Source of the DNA: Blepharisma japonicum
Lineage: Eukaryota; Ciliophora; Heterotrichea; Heterotrichida; Blepharismidae
Direction: 5' to 3'
Assembly (NCBI GenBank): GCA_949751835.1
Contig: CATKHK010000066.1
Span: 186,001-250,000, forward strand
Length of the DNA: 64,000 bases
The notes under the pieces are model-generated. The model had not been told where the DNA came from, ran no database searches, and saw nothing but the letters and a program-made list of their open reading frames with translations. Every line of letters begins with the position of its first letter. Position 1 is the first letter of the stretch. Positions 1 to 12,098 of this stretch are shown here, in pieces. The translations under genes and the position numbers were made by a program.

Positions 1-107
1 AACCCAGAAATCACCCTTTTATTTTGGAAGAAATTAACTGATTTTCTCCACATTTCTAAAATTTGTTTTATTTATTTATTTTAACAAGAAAAATTTCATG
101 ATTCTAA

Positions 108-1499
108 TTAAATGTTATTTTGAATATACACTTGTCTTTCACTAATAGTTTCTGGCAATAAATATGACAATGATCCTGCTATAAAGAAGCAGGCCCCACA
201 TAGACCCAAGACGAGAAAATTTCCTACAAGTTCTTGTAAGATTCCGATGATCGGAGGTGTGATAACAGACGTCATCAAACACATTCCTGTAAGTCACCCC
301 ACTCCTATTCCTCTAATATGTGTTGGATATAATTCTTGGGAATGTGTGTACATTGTAGAGGACCCAATCATTAAAAAGCAAGAAATTAAGCATGAAAATG
401 TGTATATCTAAATAGGAATTACAATTCACAATTTGTCTGATGCCATAAATGGGTACATACAGATTCCTGCTAATATAAATCCTAGTGTTTCTGTTCCTCT
501 TCTTCCTAAAGGTGTGTAAATCATAAATGCAGCAAAGCCACAGCCAGCCATCCCACCTACGTGGATATTACATATTTGTTGGATTAAAATAACAGTATAA
601 GATTCCAAGGTAGAAGTTTTAGGCAGAATCATTGGCATAAATAATATCATCCCGAAGTAAGCAAAATTGCAAGTCAGGTATTGTATACTTTGAACTAAGG
701 TAGAAGTGATATATGGTTTTTTAAATACACTAATTAAATTTTTTTCTCTTTCCACTTGGACTTCTGATTCAGGTTTTCTTGATTCATCAAGACTGACATT
801 TGTATGATTTTTTCCATTAATTTTAGCAATCTGCTGCATCACTGCTTCTAGCCTTAAATCTCCTTTAGAATGTAAATACATCGGACTTTCTAATATTCCT
901 TTTCTCAATCATATTAAAATCCCACTAAAAAATGTTCCCAATCATATCAAAATTACCCAGTCAGGAACAGATGCAAAATAAATAGCTTCAATAATAATTG
1001 CTACTAATATAGCAAGTCCTGTGCCAAAGCTATAGCCAATGTTCAACATTGTTATAACTCTCATATTGCTGGGAGGAATACTTTCCATTAGCACAGTAGA
1101 TGAGAGCGTCATGTCTCCACCAATTCCAAAGCCTATAATAAGCAAGCCAATAAGTATAACATATTCATATGGGAAAATGCTAATAATCATTCCTCCTAGC
1201 GCAGTCACAATTATTGTATTTCTATATACAGGAGCTCGACCAAGATATCCAATGAGATATGAAAATAAATAGCAGCCTAATAAAGTTCCAAGATTAAGTG
1301 ACATCGGAACAAGAGTTTTCAAAATTCCTTCAAGATCCTTGCTTTTATACATCATTATTGAAGTCGTTTCTGTCCAAATCATTGACGTTGTGACACCCTT
1401 TGTAGAAATTACAGCAAGACAATTAAAGTAGAGACGGGTTTGGTATTTTCCCCACCCAATTCTTTCAAGAGCTCTCTCAACAGGACCCGGTAGACTCAT
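108..1499 (-). CDS. MFS transporter, SV2/sugar-porter type
   Basis: Predicted 12-TM major facilitator transporter of about 458 residues in the SV2/organic-solute porter group; substrate unknown. Visible: many hydrophobic segments, a loop 2-3 motif near residue 85 (G-Y-L-G-R-A-P), the E-S-P-M-Y-L motif after TM6 near residue 200 (E-S-P-R-x-L is typical of sugar and SV2 porters), a charged central loop, and P-L-G-R-R-G near residue 335. Two TGA codons around 909-945 must be read as Trp to join the halves. A 15-nt intron (GTAATTCCTATTTAG on the minus strand, 408-422) precedes the last ~95 codons, which hold H-I-R-G-I-G-V-G-W and P-E-T-I, typical of MFS TM11-12. Stop TAA at 108-110. The start ATG is preceded by AT-rich sequence. 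Family assignment is firm; substrate is not inferable. Confidence 0.85.
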
Positions 1500-1695
1500 A
1501 AATATGGAATATCGTATACAAAAAAATACATTAGAAAGTCAAGTATTATAGTGCTGAATTAAAAAAGCAGGAAAATCTTTAATAAAATTTCTATTTTTGA
1601 TAAAATATAAATTATATTTTATTAATTTTGTGACATAAAAATTCAATAATGCTGCAAATTTTAAATGTTTTGAGAATGATTAAATAAAACTTTAT

Positions 1696-2672
1696 TTATG
1701 ATTTAAAATAATGATGCAATTCCTTTTGAAGCTTTAATCAACATTTTCCTGTTCTTATATGCTTATAAATTAATGCAAAAGTAGATTTATATGGATCACT
1801 ATAGGCTAAAGGAGGATACTCGCTACTCATATTATAAGTATCAATGTTTTCAATAAGCCCAATTAGCATCAAATTTGCATTCATTCCTCTCAATTCCTCA
1901 AGTATTTTCTTTTTAATATTTTCGCTATACTCAGTTATTGCATTTTCTACCATATATCTATAGGTCATATTTGTGTCATAAAATCCTTTATAAATTTCAG
2001 CTGTAAAATATTAGGGTTGACGCCATAATCCCTTTCAATTTGTCGCTTATTTAATTTGTCAAGCTCGTCAGACTCTTCGCATTTCTCGCATACTGCTTTA
2101 TCAAATAAATCTATAAGGTTTTTTTCATTTGCGTTTTCGCCACACCAAAAGCAGGTATACATGGCATTAAAAATGTATTGTTCTCTATAATTAATTTTAA
2201 TAAGCTCAATCTCCCCATAGTCTCTTAAGCAATAAAATTGCCATAATTCTTCATCATATGTAAATAAATAAAAATTTTTATTTACATGGGCAATTATTGT
2301 AGCCATTTCTTTTACATCAAGAAATTTAAAAATTTCTAGCCAAGCTCGTCTATATTTCGGAGATTCAGAATATTTGAATTTAGAAGACAAAGGAATATCA
2401 ATCTCAGCTTCATCTATTGGGGAATACTTTTTATCTCAGTCCACAAGTCATGAATTGAAAATTCTGTTGTTTTCTGAATCATCTCTGCAAATTCTTAAGT
2501 CTTGTAAATAAATATATTGCTTAAGGCTTGGAGTGTAGCATTTCAAATGAAAAAAGTAGAAGCGATTGTAATATTGATTAATAATAGCTAATTCTTGTTT
2601 TTTAATAATATCTTGGCATACCTTGCATTCTTTTGCTGAATCAAGCGTTCTAACTAAAAGGTGAATTCTCAT
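1696..2672 (-). CDS. F-box-like protein with zinc-binding pairs; apparent frameshift
   Basis: Unnamed protein, probably an SCF-type substrate adaptor. From the ATG at 2672: a C-x2-C...H-x2-C cluster (residues ~17-45, zinc-finger-like), a linker with TGA=Trp near 2448, an F-box-like stretch (W-L-E-I-F-K-F-L-D-V-K-E-M near residue 112) and a second C-x2-C/C-x2-C pair (C-F-W-C...C-E-K-C). The frame that carries these reaches a TAG at 1948-1950, but the overlapping -1 frame is open from about 2009 down to TAA at 1696-1698 and reads like coding sequence (V-E-N-A-I-T-E-Y-S-E-N). No GT...AG intron of suitable length (17 nt would restore frame) lies in the switch region 1985-2010. Either a one-base assembly error, a real frameshift, or a shorter protein with an unrelated downstream frame. 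Confidence 0.6.
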
Positions 2673-2830
2673 TTATAAAAGCATTATTAAATAATTTAAG
2701 TTTGAGCTATGAATAATTATAATATTTGAAAACACAATGGCTTTAAGCAGTTTTAGACTCAGTACTTACAATTAAATAATCTAAGTATCATTTTTTCGCA
2801 AAATTAAAGTATTACCAAACATAAATTTAA

Positions 2831-3433
2831 TTATCTCCTCCAAATGTCGAACTTGTTAAGCAATAACTTGCTACCAGACTGCACAGCTTCACTTGGTCTC
2901 AAAATTCTGTTGTCACCTCCTTCCCATTTCACAAGATGCCCTTTGACAACTGCATATTTGTATTCAATATCTTTTGACTTCTGGCTTAGGCTTATAGTGG
3001 CTTTCCAAATATTCCCATTTGTCCATTCAAGATCTAAAGCTTTATCAGATCTCCAATTTCCCATGACTTCGTGACCTCCTAGAATAATCATTCTTTCCCC
3101 AAAAGCTGTATTATAGTGCATGCTAAATGTGATGTCCACTGTTTTGCCTTGAGCGAGTTCTTTTTCTAGCCGAATTGCTTCTTCAAGGGCTTGACCATAA
3201 ATTGGAAGTACTTTTAGTTGATTTAGCTCCTCTATTAATTTATTTTTGGACTTCTTGTATCTTTTTTTCTCTGTAGGAAGAGTTTGAGACTTATGAAGCT
3301 TGCTTTCGTCAATTTTTATAGATGATGTGCTTTCTGAGAATTTCCTAACTTTTGGTATGTAACCAATAGAATGAGAACCATGAGATGTGGAATCGGTATC
3401 CTTTGATATGAAACTGCGTCCTTTATCATTCAT
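2831..3433 (-). CDS. CBM20 (starch-binding domain) protein
   Basis: About 200 residues. The N-terminal half is Ser/Lys-rich and probably disordered. The C-terminal half is a carbohydrate-binding module family 20 domain (residues ~100-195): I-T-F-S-M strand, G-G-H-E-V-M-G-N-W, W-T-N-G-N-I-W-K-A, I-E-Y-K-Y-A-V-V-K and K-W-E-G-G-D-N-R, the usual order of the two glucan-binding Trp regions. No catalytic domain is attached, so an inferred role is binding or targeting to glycogen/starch-like polymer, as in laforin-like or starch-associated CBM20 proteins. I chose the ATG at 3433; a GTG 15 bases upstream is in frame but not a eukaryotic start. Stop TAA at 2831-2833. All Trp codons here are TGG. Confidence 0.85.
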   Translation of the reverse strand: MNDKGRSFISKDTDSTSHGSHSIGYIPKVRKFSESTSSIKIDESKLHKSQTLPTEKKRYKKSKNKLIEELNQLKVLPIYGQALEEAIRLEKELAQGKTVDITFSMHYNTAFGERMIILGGHEVMGNWRSDKALDLEWTNGNIWKATISLSQKSKDIEYKYAVVKGHLVKWEGGDNRILRPSEAVQSGSKLLLNKFDIWRR

Positions 3434-4012
3434 AGTGCTCTTCCACACTTTAATTATTAATTAAAATTATAATCCCTTAAATATTTCATTAAATTTGACG
3501 TAGTTTATTTTTAAAAATAGACATGACAGGGAGTGACAGATACAAGTGTATCGAAAAAACTTCTATAAGATATTGCTCTAAAAGATCTTATAATTTAATG
3601 GGAGTAATCATTTTTTAGATAATTATTAAAGAATATAATTTATTAGCTTAGCATGTTATGCTCCCAAGTTTATTAAAGTATTCTAGCAATCATTAAGCTC
3701 TTAAATCCTAGTTTTTATCCAATTGATTGATGCAAAATTCTTCCTAATCAAAATATGTCCAATATAAAGAGTTCTATAATCATTCTTGCCCATATATTGA
3801 GAAAGGGACTGGCAATTTCTATATTGAATAACTCTCTTGTATCTAGGCTAATATAAAATAATTTTGGCGATCTCAGCATCATGATACCTTCTAAATATTT
3901 CTACTAAAATCTAGATCCCATTATTTCCAAAATAATTCTTGATTTTTCCATAAAATTTTGTATTTTTAATATTAATTATTTAAAAAATTAAATTAAATTG
4001 TAAAAATAGATT
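3434..4012. other. Intergenic, no gene recognised
   Basis: AT-rich stretch between the CBM20 gene start and the 3' end of the kinase gene. Stop codons (TAA/TAG) occur in every frame at about the rate expected by chance. Presumably holds the CBM20 gene promoter; no element identified. Confidence 0.5.
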
Positions 4013-5617
4013 TTATTGCAATTTCAATGCATTTTCTTGCAAGATATAATACGATGCAGTAGAATGATTAAGATCTCCATTCTGTAATGCATTAATTAAG
4101 TAGCTTCTTGGGTATCCAAATTTAGATACTTGTGACACAATTGACTCATTTATTTTTTCTAAGTCTCTTTCTGTCTGAATATCTGAAAATCTTGGCTTGG
4201 GAGCTTCAGGCTCGGTTTCTTCGGTATAAAACCATCTATGCTCCAAAGCTTCTCTCAGTGTAATTCTATATTGCGGAATTGCAGTCAAAAATTTTGAAAT
4301 TAGGTCTCTGGCTTCTTCTGAGATATGGTCAGGAATATGGTATTTTCCTAATAAAATCAACTTATGCAGGTCATTCAAATTTTTGGCTTTAAATGGAACT
4401 GTTCCACATAGCATTGCATACAATAGGACACCTAAGCTTCAAATATCAACTGAAACCCCTTCATATCCTCTCCCAATGATCATTTCTGGGGCTAAATAGG
4501 CTGGCGTTCCACATTGTTCATTTATTATATCTCCTTTCTTGATAGAACGACTTACTCCAAAGTCACAAATTTTGACAGAAGAATAATCTGAGTCGATTAA
4601 AATATTATCAAGCTTGAAATCTCTATGAATAATTCCATGTGAATGGATTGCTATAGCTCCTTCAAGAATTTGTCTAAAAATTCTTTTGGCTTCTCCTTCT
4701 AGTATTTTGCCTTTTCTTTTTACAAAATGGAGGAGATCTCCACCACCTGCATATTCCATAACAATATAAAAAAATTTTGAGGATTCAAAAACTTCGAGAA
4801 TTCTGTTAATCCTCTTATGTCGAACTTTTTTTAAAATTAGTACTTCATGCAAAACTTTCCTCCTGGAGTCTTCATTTTTCATGTGGATTTTTTCTATAGC
4901 CTTAAGTGCTACTTTATACCCAGTCAGATTATGAACTCCTAGCATCACTCTCCCAAAAGCCCCTTTCCCAATCATTTCGCCAACCTGATAAAATTCTAAT
5001 GAAGTGGTAGGTTCTTCTAAATGCTTCCTAAAATATGAGGAGATATAATGGATAAGCTTTTCTCGATTTTCTTCTTCAATTTGGAGCTCGGATGTGGATG
5101 AATTAATTGAGTTCTGTTTTGAAGTGTTTAGCGGAGATTTTTTTCGAGGAGTAAGATTTAAATCGAAAAACGATTTTTTTCTTGTGTCTGCTTTTGGTGG
5201 GCTTACTTTTACAAGATCAATAGGAAAATTTTGTTGTTTTTCTTCAAATTCTTGCTTTAATGGGACATTGAAACCATTTTGAAATTGATCAGAGTAAATT
5301 CGCCTGTGAGTAGGTTTTGTATGCAGTTTTGCAGTATAACCAAATCCTTTTCGGGAAGTGTTTACTTCTCGAGATGGGCTTGATTCTTGGTTTTCTATGT
5401 TTCGTTTTTTTAAATAGTTTTGTAAGACTTCATAAGGCTTAGGGAGCTGACTGGCTGAGCTAACTACAGCAGGGCTTTGTCGCTCACTTTTTGCAACTTT
5501 TTTAGTAGAGATTCTTATCCTATTGTGGCCTCTTAGAAACTCTTTTTGAAGCTTTCGAAGTTTATCTTCGTTGACATCCATCACTGATGCGCTTGTTTTG
5601 AGTCTGTTTCTTATCAT
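4013..5617 (-). CDS. Ser/Thr protein kinase, CAMK/AMPK-like
   Basis: 534 residues. The N-terminal ~195 residues are basic, Ser/Lys-rich and probably disordered. The kinase domain covers ~205-460: glycine loop G-K-G-A-F-G-R-V, V-A-L-K lysine, H-R-D-F-K-L-D-N catalytic loop (Phe replaces the usual Leu), D-F-G, G-T-P-A-Y-L-A-P-E activation segment, and V-D-I-W-S-L-G with Trp encoded by TGA (4439-4441), which joins two standard-code fragments. The C-terminal ~75 residues contain a segment resembling a UBA-like/AIS region, as in SNF1/AMPK/MELK-type kinases. All catalytic residues are present, so it should be active. Start ATG 5615-5617, stop TAA at 4013-4015. Subfamily below CAMK is uncertain. Confidence 0.88.
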
Positions 5618-6134
5618 AATTATTAGTAAATAATAAATAATAATATGAGAGAAGTTTTGGACTCCTTCTTATAAATGATGATATCTTTTCTGTAACAAAT
5701 TTAATTTTACAACAAGGGAAATACTTAGCTCCCTCAAGCCACTGCTGACTCATTTTGGCCATAAACTTTTAGATAATCAACTCAGCCATTAGTGAGATTT
5801 ATGAAAAGTAAAGTAAATGACGAAGAAAATGAATGACAAAGAGGCATCAAGCCGCAATACTTAAACAGAAAATCCCATTAAAATGATAAAAAATTGAATA
5901 AAAGAAAATTAAAGGCAGAACTCTAAAAATGATGCGACAACAGGAGAATAAGACTCAGTATAAGATAGCATAAAATACGATAAAACATAAAAAAATAGCA
6001 AATAAGCTGTGGCGCTGTTAGAAAAAGAATTTTCAATGATTAATTAAACGAAAATAATTGTATCAACAACTGAGTTATTTAAATACAAATCAACTGCTTT
6101 TAGATCTTTTACTATTAATTATTAGTTAAATTAA
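5618..6134. other. Intergenic, no gene recognised
   Basis: Sits upstream of the kinase gene and downstream of the importin gene (both minus strand). Purine-rich on the plus strand. A 26-codon frame from an ATG at 5801 is too short to claim. Presumed kinase promoter plus importin 3' region. Confidence 0.45.
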
Positions 6135-9100
6135 TTAACCTAGCATCTGACAGCTTTTCTCTGGCAAATAATTAAGAGGGAGCGTTTTCATTTCTACGCA
6201 AATTTGTGCGACTTTTGAATTGTAGTTGTTGAGTAAATTTATATTATCAAAAAATAAAGCGTGAGCTATTTGTGCCTCTTCAGGGTCTGATTTAAAAGGC
6301 AGCCAATTTAGCCAGTTTGGAATTAGTTCAGAGGCATGATATAATGCAATTTTTCCTAGAGCACCTGCAGCGCACTCTGAAGAAACCAAAAGCTTCTCGC
6401 TTCTTGAATCAGGTAAATTTAGGATGTAATTGATTGCTTTAATTGATTCTTGAAGGTAAATTCTGAATGCAGTTGGATCTCCAAAATATGCTGAAAGCCC
6501 AAGACCATATACTGCGCTTTGTCTGATATCTGGATTATGATGGTAGCAATTTTTGATAAACTGCTCCACAATTGGAGAAGACGTATTGCTAAATAAAATA
6601 TCATGGGTAAACTCAACGTAATCACAAAACATGCAGAGCGAAAATAGAGTTTCGTTTTCTGTTGCGTTTGGCTTATAAAGAAACTCTCCAAAAATGCTTT
6701 TAAATTCTTGTAAAAAGATAGGCTGGAATTGGGTTTTGTAAGATTTTAACAAAATACCAACGATTTCCATCGTTTTTTGCAAAATTTCGTCATCAATTCT
6801 TTCAGACTCCTCAAACTCAGCTAACTCTTCTTCATATAAATCTTGCTCAGCAAGATTTATTGGCTCATGAGGTCTGGCTTGCTTTCTATTCAAAACCTCA
6901 TTCAAACACATAGCAAGCGTCCTGCTTAATTCTTGGGCAGAGCTTATCCCAATAACTCCCACATTCTGTACCTTTTCCATGCATCTCAAAAGTACTCTCA
7001 ACTGCTTATTACAAGCGCCAGGGTTTCTCACCCCTGATTTTGCTAATGCTATAATAAAATTCGGCACCAATGTCCTCAAGAGTAGCTCAGCCTGAGGCTG
7101 TGAAGTGCAGCAGCTTTGCAGATTTTGTACAGCCTTTAATGAGTATTTTCTTATTACAGAGTTATAAGGGAAAGTTATAAGTTTTGAAAGAATTTGAGCA
7201 GCTTGGTCAACATAAGGGCTAAAAGAAATTCCTAATGAGGAGACTAAGTCATATAAAATTTTACAGGCTTTAATTTTGTTTTCTAAACAAGTAGTACTTA
7301 TAGCTAGCTGCTTTTTGCCAAGACCTCGTAACTCAAATTGTAAGGCGCTCATACCTTGGTCTATGCATAAGGCATCAGCACTTTCAGCGTCTGTAAATTT
7401 GAAATCAATTTCTTGCTCAGCATGAACAAATATTTGATGAATTAACACTTCTAGATATGGTGCAAATCTTTCTTTTAAGGCGCTTGCAAAATATGATAAA
7501 ACTTCATTAATTGCTTGGAAAACTTGGTCAGTATCGTTAAGCGTGCTCCTTATCCTCATCAAATCGTCTAATAATGATACTGCATCATCTTTAAAAGTAT
7601 CTCCAGCCTCTCCTACACTTTCTATAATACACCCAAGGCATTTTATACAAGTTGCCCTAACTTCTTTTTCAGCTGGCGAATTTCCATTAGAATTTATTAG
7701 TTTTCTCAGCCCATATACAAGCTGATGGTAATAAGAAGCAAAATTTGACTCAGATGCACAAGCTATCATAGCGATTGCATTGAGGGTTTCCTGAAGCAAA
7801 AATAAAGGACTATTTGGAGATGTTAGAATTGCTAAAAAGTGCTGGATTAAGGTGTTAAGATAGGGAATTAAGGCAATATCCCTGCTGCTGTTTTTGTAGA
7901 GAAGACCTTTGGAGTAGTTGACTATGCTTGCAGAAGCTTGCGCTTGGACTTTGGCAAGGTTGTTGCTGGATAAGCATGAAAGAATGGCAGATAGAATTTC
8001 AAAGTGGTAGACATTTTGCAGTTCTGGGTGGAATTCTGAGCATAAAAGGCCGATTGTAGTCATGACTGCCCATTTCAACCTTGGGGAATCTGAATTAGCG
8101 AATGGGGTTAAGGTAGATATAATATGTGGAAGAATTTGCCTAATATTAGGCTTACACCCTTCAGAAATTATTCCAATCGCCAATATTCCTGTATGTTGAT
8201 TCGCCCAATGTGGAGCTTGCAAGTGTGCAGGAATGAGCTGCATAGCATAAGGAAATACAGCCTCTTGCAAAAAATTCGCCATCCTCAATATCAAATCTTT
8301 TCCTAAACTATACGGATCATTTTGTATTACCATTAATTCAGGCCCTTCTTGGTTCCAGCCATCTAGATCATAAGGAAAATCTACCTCAGTGATCAAGCTG
8401 AAGCCTAAAGCCAAAATTTCTTGAATAAAATATACATTTTTTTTAAGCCTCCCAGGGATTTTTTTAATTAAAGTAATAATAACTTCTATAGCAGCAGCTC
8501 TCAGCTCAGTAGCCAATTGATAATTTCTTGCAATCCCTGACATATTTGAGGCTAATTTTTCAATTTTTTCTTTTCATAGTCTAGGGTATGCTTCAGTTAG
8601 CTCAGCTAATGTAAATAGAACTTGGCAAAGATGGTCTGGGACGTAATTTCCTTCTTTAAGGACTTGTGCTACCAAATCAAGGATATGGTCTAATGCTTGC
8701 ACATATTTATTTATAATAATTTCATCACTCATTCCTATCATAAATGTCATAATAGTTTTGCAAGCTGACAATCTAACATTATTTTCTGGGCTTTGTAAGG
8801 CATTCCACATAATTGTCATTACAGAATCCGCGTTTTGACTCATAACGACCATCATCCCACTGTGTTCTGTAGCGAGCTCGAATAAATACATTGAAAATTG
8901 CTTAATTGTAGAGTTTTCAGATGAGCTCCATTGTCCCATAAATGACATAAGCTCATGCGCCCAGTTATTGAGAACTGCAAGACCTACTAGGTCATCTGCA
9001 ATGAGTTTTAATAATGATAAAGGCTTTTCTGGGGTAATAAAACCTATTAATGAAGATTTCACATTAGTGCAGCTTGACTCAGGGATTGTTTTTATATATT

Positions 9101-9302
9101 CTTCATCTAGAAACTTCTTCCTGAAAAGGATGGCGGCTAGTCCAGCTATTTCAGAATTCGAAGAAGAAATTGTGGAAATCAAGCCATAGCAGGCTTGCTC
9201 TGGGTTTGATTTTAAGAAGGCTTCAAGATTGGCTTCACCATGCTGCCTTGTAACTTTTTCTGTTGATAAAATCGAAATTAAGATTTTTTCGAAGTCGACC
9301 AT
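6135..9302 (-). CDS. IPO5: Importin-5-like karyopherin beta
   Basis: 1,055-residue HEAT-repeat nuclear transport receptor, close to the ~1,100 residues of importin-5/Kap121 (RanBP5); importin-4 is the alternative. The N-terminus has the importin-beta pattern (about 20-residue helix, E-x-x-L...F-L-K-S-N-P-E-Q, then V-R-L-S-A-C-K). Helical repeats run throughout; an acidic stretch near residue 820 (E-E-E-L-A-E-F-E-E-S-E) and the A-S-A-S-I-V-N-Y segment match the importin-5 layout. A single TGA (8574-8576) read as Trp joins the N-terminal 242 residues to the rest. Expected role: Ran-GTP-dependent import of ribosomal proteins and histones. No intron seen. Start ATG 9300-9302; stop TAA 6135-6137. 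Confidence 0.88.
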
Positions 9303-9376
9303 TTCCCGCTTGTTTATAAGTATAAATTATTTAAATTCCAAAATGGCTTATTATAAAAATCCGCAAATAATTAATT

Positions 9377-10747
9377 TTACCTCATTCTTATATCAGTATC
9401 AGCATCTAAATCATTGCCCCATTCAATATAATCTTCTTTTTCTGCAGCTTTATACTCCCTTACCAATTCTTTGACCACCTCTTCTGATCTATCAAATTCT
9501 TCAAAATTCTCTGCAAACATCCTTTCTTTTTTGTAGTTTTCCAAAAAAGCGTTTCTTGACCTTAATTTGGTATATTGACTGATAATCCTGTCAAAAAGGT
9601 CAGCTATACTTGTATGATTCGCAAGCATGAGGCCTGAAACCTTGTGAGAAGTCTCAACATATGGGGATTTACGGGATAAGGCTACTTGGATTGAGGCAGG
9701 ACCCCAGGGGATAAAATTGGCAAGTTTTCGCTCTCGAATTCTTTGTAAAGATTTATGGACCTGGGTAGGGTCCACATCGCCTTGGATAATGTTTAAGATG
9801 CTCATATAGACGCCTTTTTTGGTGTTAGTGGAGACCATGATGTTTTTGGTTTGCAGGAGTCTTCGCATCACGTCTAAGACAGTTGTTTTACGGACTGAGC
9901 TGATTTGTCGATCAACAGTTAAAGGGGTGTAGCCGGTCATTAAAAAATGGCATCTAGGGGTTGGGATTAAAGAAGCCACAAGACCAACTAGATCATTATT
10001 CATATACCCAGGGTACCTTAAAGTTGTAGTGGACGCAGCCATAACTGTAGAAACTAATGCATTTGTCTGAGCAAAAGTAGGGTTAGGGATTTTTAATCTA
10101 TCTACAGCGATATGATTTAAAGCTGCATTATCCAGCACAACTACACAATCTGCATTTAAAGTCAGTCTTTTTAAAGTCAATAACGAGTTATAAGGCTGCA
10201 CAACTACATCAGAAGTCCTCAGTTGGTTCGGGAAAACTGAATAAGTTTGTATCAATTTTTTTGGAAATCGGTCATTCAGTCTTTCCAATAAATACGATCC
10301 CATACCACTCCCAGTGCCTCCAGCAATTGAATGAAGCAGTGTAAACCCTTCTAAAGAGTCACTGCCATCAGCTTCTCTGTCTATCATATCCATGATCTCA
10401 TCATTAACCCTTTCTGCTTGTGAAAATCCACTTGCCCAGTTATTCCCTGCGCCTCCTCCTTCTTTACTCATATATACATTTTCAGGGTTATATAAAGCTG
10501 CATACATAGAAGTTTGGATAGTATGGATTACTCTTGGTTCTAAATCAATCAACAATGCGCGGGGAATATAATGCTCATCATCAGCTTGATAAAAGAACAC
10601 ATCTTTACGATCATCTCCTGCAGTGGCATATTCTTCAAGAATTCCTTCATTGTTAATCCCATGCTCCATACAAAGCTGCTTCCAAAATTCCATACCTATT
10701 TGATTGCCGCATTGTCCTACTTGTAAAGTGATTATTTCTCTAGGCAT
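9377..10747 (-). CDS. TUBG: Gamma-tubulin
   Basis: 456 residues, full length for gamma-tubulin. Nucleates microtubules as part of the gamma-tubulin complex at basal bodies and other organising centres. The GTP-binding signature G-G-T-G-S-G-M-G is present near residue 145, and the N-terminal [12 protein letters not shown] and the A-G-N-N-W-A-S-G-F segments are typical of the gamma rather than alpha or beta class. Four tryptophans, all TGG; no in-frame TGA and no intron. It ends 74 bases upstream of the importin start, both on the minus strand. In a ciliate with thousands of basal bodies a strongly conserved copy is expected. Start ATG 10745-10747; stop TAA 9377-9379. Confidence 0.97.
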   Translation of the reverse strand: MPREIITLQVGQCGNQIGMEFWKQLCMEHGINNEGILEEYATAGDDRKDVFFYQADDEHYIPRALLIDLEPRVIHTIQTSMYAALYNPENVYMSKEGGGAGNNWASGFSQAERVNDEIMDMIDREADGSDSLEGFTLLHSIAGGTGSGMGSYLLERLNDRFPKKLIQTYSVFPNQLRTSDVVVQPYNSLLTLKRLTLNADCVVVLDNAALNHIAVDRLKIPNPTFAQTNALVSTVMAASTTTLRYPGYMNNDLVGLVASLIPTPRCHFLMTGYTPLTVDRQISSVRKTTVLDVMRRLLQTKNIMVSTNTKKGVYMSILNIIQGDVDPTQVHKSLQRIRERKLANFIPWGPASIQVALSRKSPYVETSHKVSGLMLANHTSIADLFDRIISQYTKLRSRNAFLENYKKERMFAENFEEFDRSEEVVKELVREYKAAEKEDYIEWGNDLDADTDIRMR

Positions 10748-10778
10748 CTTTATATCAATTTTAAGAAAAATTATTTTT

Positions 10779-11615
10779 CTATATTAAAAATTTATCATTA
10801 TAATAAAGATAGCCAGATATTTTTGACCTGATTTTTATTGGGAATTGGATACCATTTAGGCTTACTGATGGGATTGGGAAAAACCAAAAGAAACAGGATT
10901 TTCCAAAAACTTGGGTCAGGTTTTTTTGTCAGCCCATATCAAAAATATTGTTTTTTCTTCATGTGCGTTCCAGGGTAGTCAAATTTTGTGTGACCATCCA
11001 GAAATGGTATATAAAAAATAACCCTAAACCGATAGCAAGTACTAAGCTTCCACCTAATGAAATTCAAAGGATAAAATCATTTTCTTGTTGTCTTGTATAA
11101 ATATAGACTTCTCTCTCACTGATCATTCCACAGGAAATAGCTGTGTAGGCTAGAAATAATAAAAATGCTTTGTGATTTCTTAATCCAACACAGTTAGTTA
11201 TTCATATACAATGGTGGTCAAATCTCAGTATACAAATTTCGCAATTATGACAATGATGGGCTCGGTGCGGACGATATCTTTTGCATTTGTCACAAAATGT
11301 GATTCGACCAATGCAATGGTCTATTTCTACATGATGGTCATTTAAAGGGATTTTATAGTCTTCTGAGATATTATCAATTGAAAAATCAGCAGGGACTTGG
11401 CCAGGATTTATAGAAAAGCATGTAATGTAGCTAAATAAGCTCATAAAGCTAAAGAAGTGAAAAAATGAGATTTCAATTAGGTCTAAACCATTTAAAGCAG
11501 CTTGTATAAGAAATGTTTTGAGATAGCTTCAATAAAAAAAACTGTATATACTTAAAGTCATTAGGATGGTGAAATATTTCTTTAAGCTTCGCTTTATTGA
11601 GCTCTCCTTGTGCAT
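10779..11615 (-). CDS. DHHC-type protein S-palmitoyltransferase
   Basis: About 278 residues, a four-TM zDHHC enzyme that transfers palmitate to protein cysteines on membranes. Order: two N-terminal hydrophobic segments (residues ~15-70), the Cys-rich domain with [16 protein letters not shown], then F-D-H-H-C-I-W-I-T-N-C-V-G with the catalytic D-H-H-C; the Trp after C-I is TGA (11202-11204). TM3 and TM4 follow, then N-L-T-T-L-E, matching the T-T-x-E motif, and a C-terminal V-F-G segment like the conserved tail. Five or more TGA codons in all, so a standard-code reading finds only a fragment. I placed the start at the ATG 11613-11615, the first after an in-frame TAA. Stop TAG 10779-10781, 31 bases from the gamma-tubulin ATG. 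Confidence 0.88.
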
Positions 11616-12098
11616 TTCATTTAAAATACATTTTCCTTTAAAATTAATTATCCTGCGTACATTAATAATATTGCAACAAGGAAGGTGCAGCGTATTATAT
11701 TTAATAAAATAGAAATTTATATGTTAGTGCCTTTGAATTTATAAAATCTATTTAAAGTTTTAAGAATGAACGCATATGGATTTTATATAAATTATCATTA
11801 ATTAAGTGCTTTAGACTGAAAATGTCATATAGATTAGTCAATAATAAAATTTAAATGCAATAGTTCAAAAATATGATAATAATTTATTGAAATAGTCATC
11901 TTAGCTTAATAGTGAGCACATAAAAATGATTTCTATTAAAAGAATTTCCATTTTTAACGAAAAAATTTTGCAATCGCATTATCCAAATCGTCTCCATTAA
12001 TTGAAACTTATTCTTGAGCAACGTTTCAATTATAATCAGAATGCCCTTATTGTAAAAACAGATTTATCTTAAAAAATTTAGTTTACTATAAGCTTAAG
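11616..12098. other. Intergenic, no gene recognised
   Basis: AT-rich, with stops in all frames. Lies between the DHHC gene start and the 3' end of the next minus-strand gene, so it presumably contains the DHHC promoter. Nothing else seen. Confidence 0.5.

Noticed and set aside
3460-3960. Long minus-strand stretch that reads like protein if TAA and TAG are taken as Gln
   Set aside because: With all three stop codons reassigned any sequence is open. The stop density (roughly one in 13 codons) is what AT-rich noncoding DNA gives by chance, and no family is recognised.
5562-5762. 66-codon minus-strand frame overlapping the kinase gene 5' end
   Set aside because: Runs out of frame through the kinase coding start; the kinase frame is clearly the real one.
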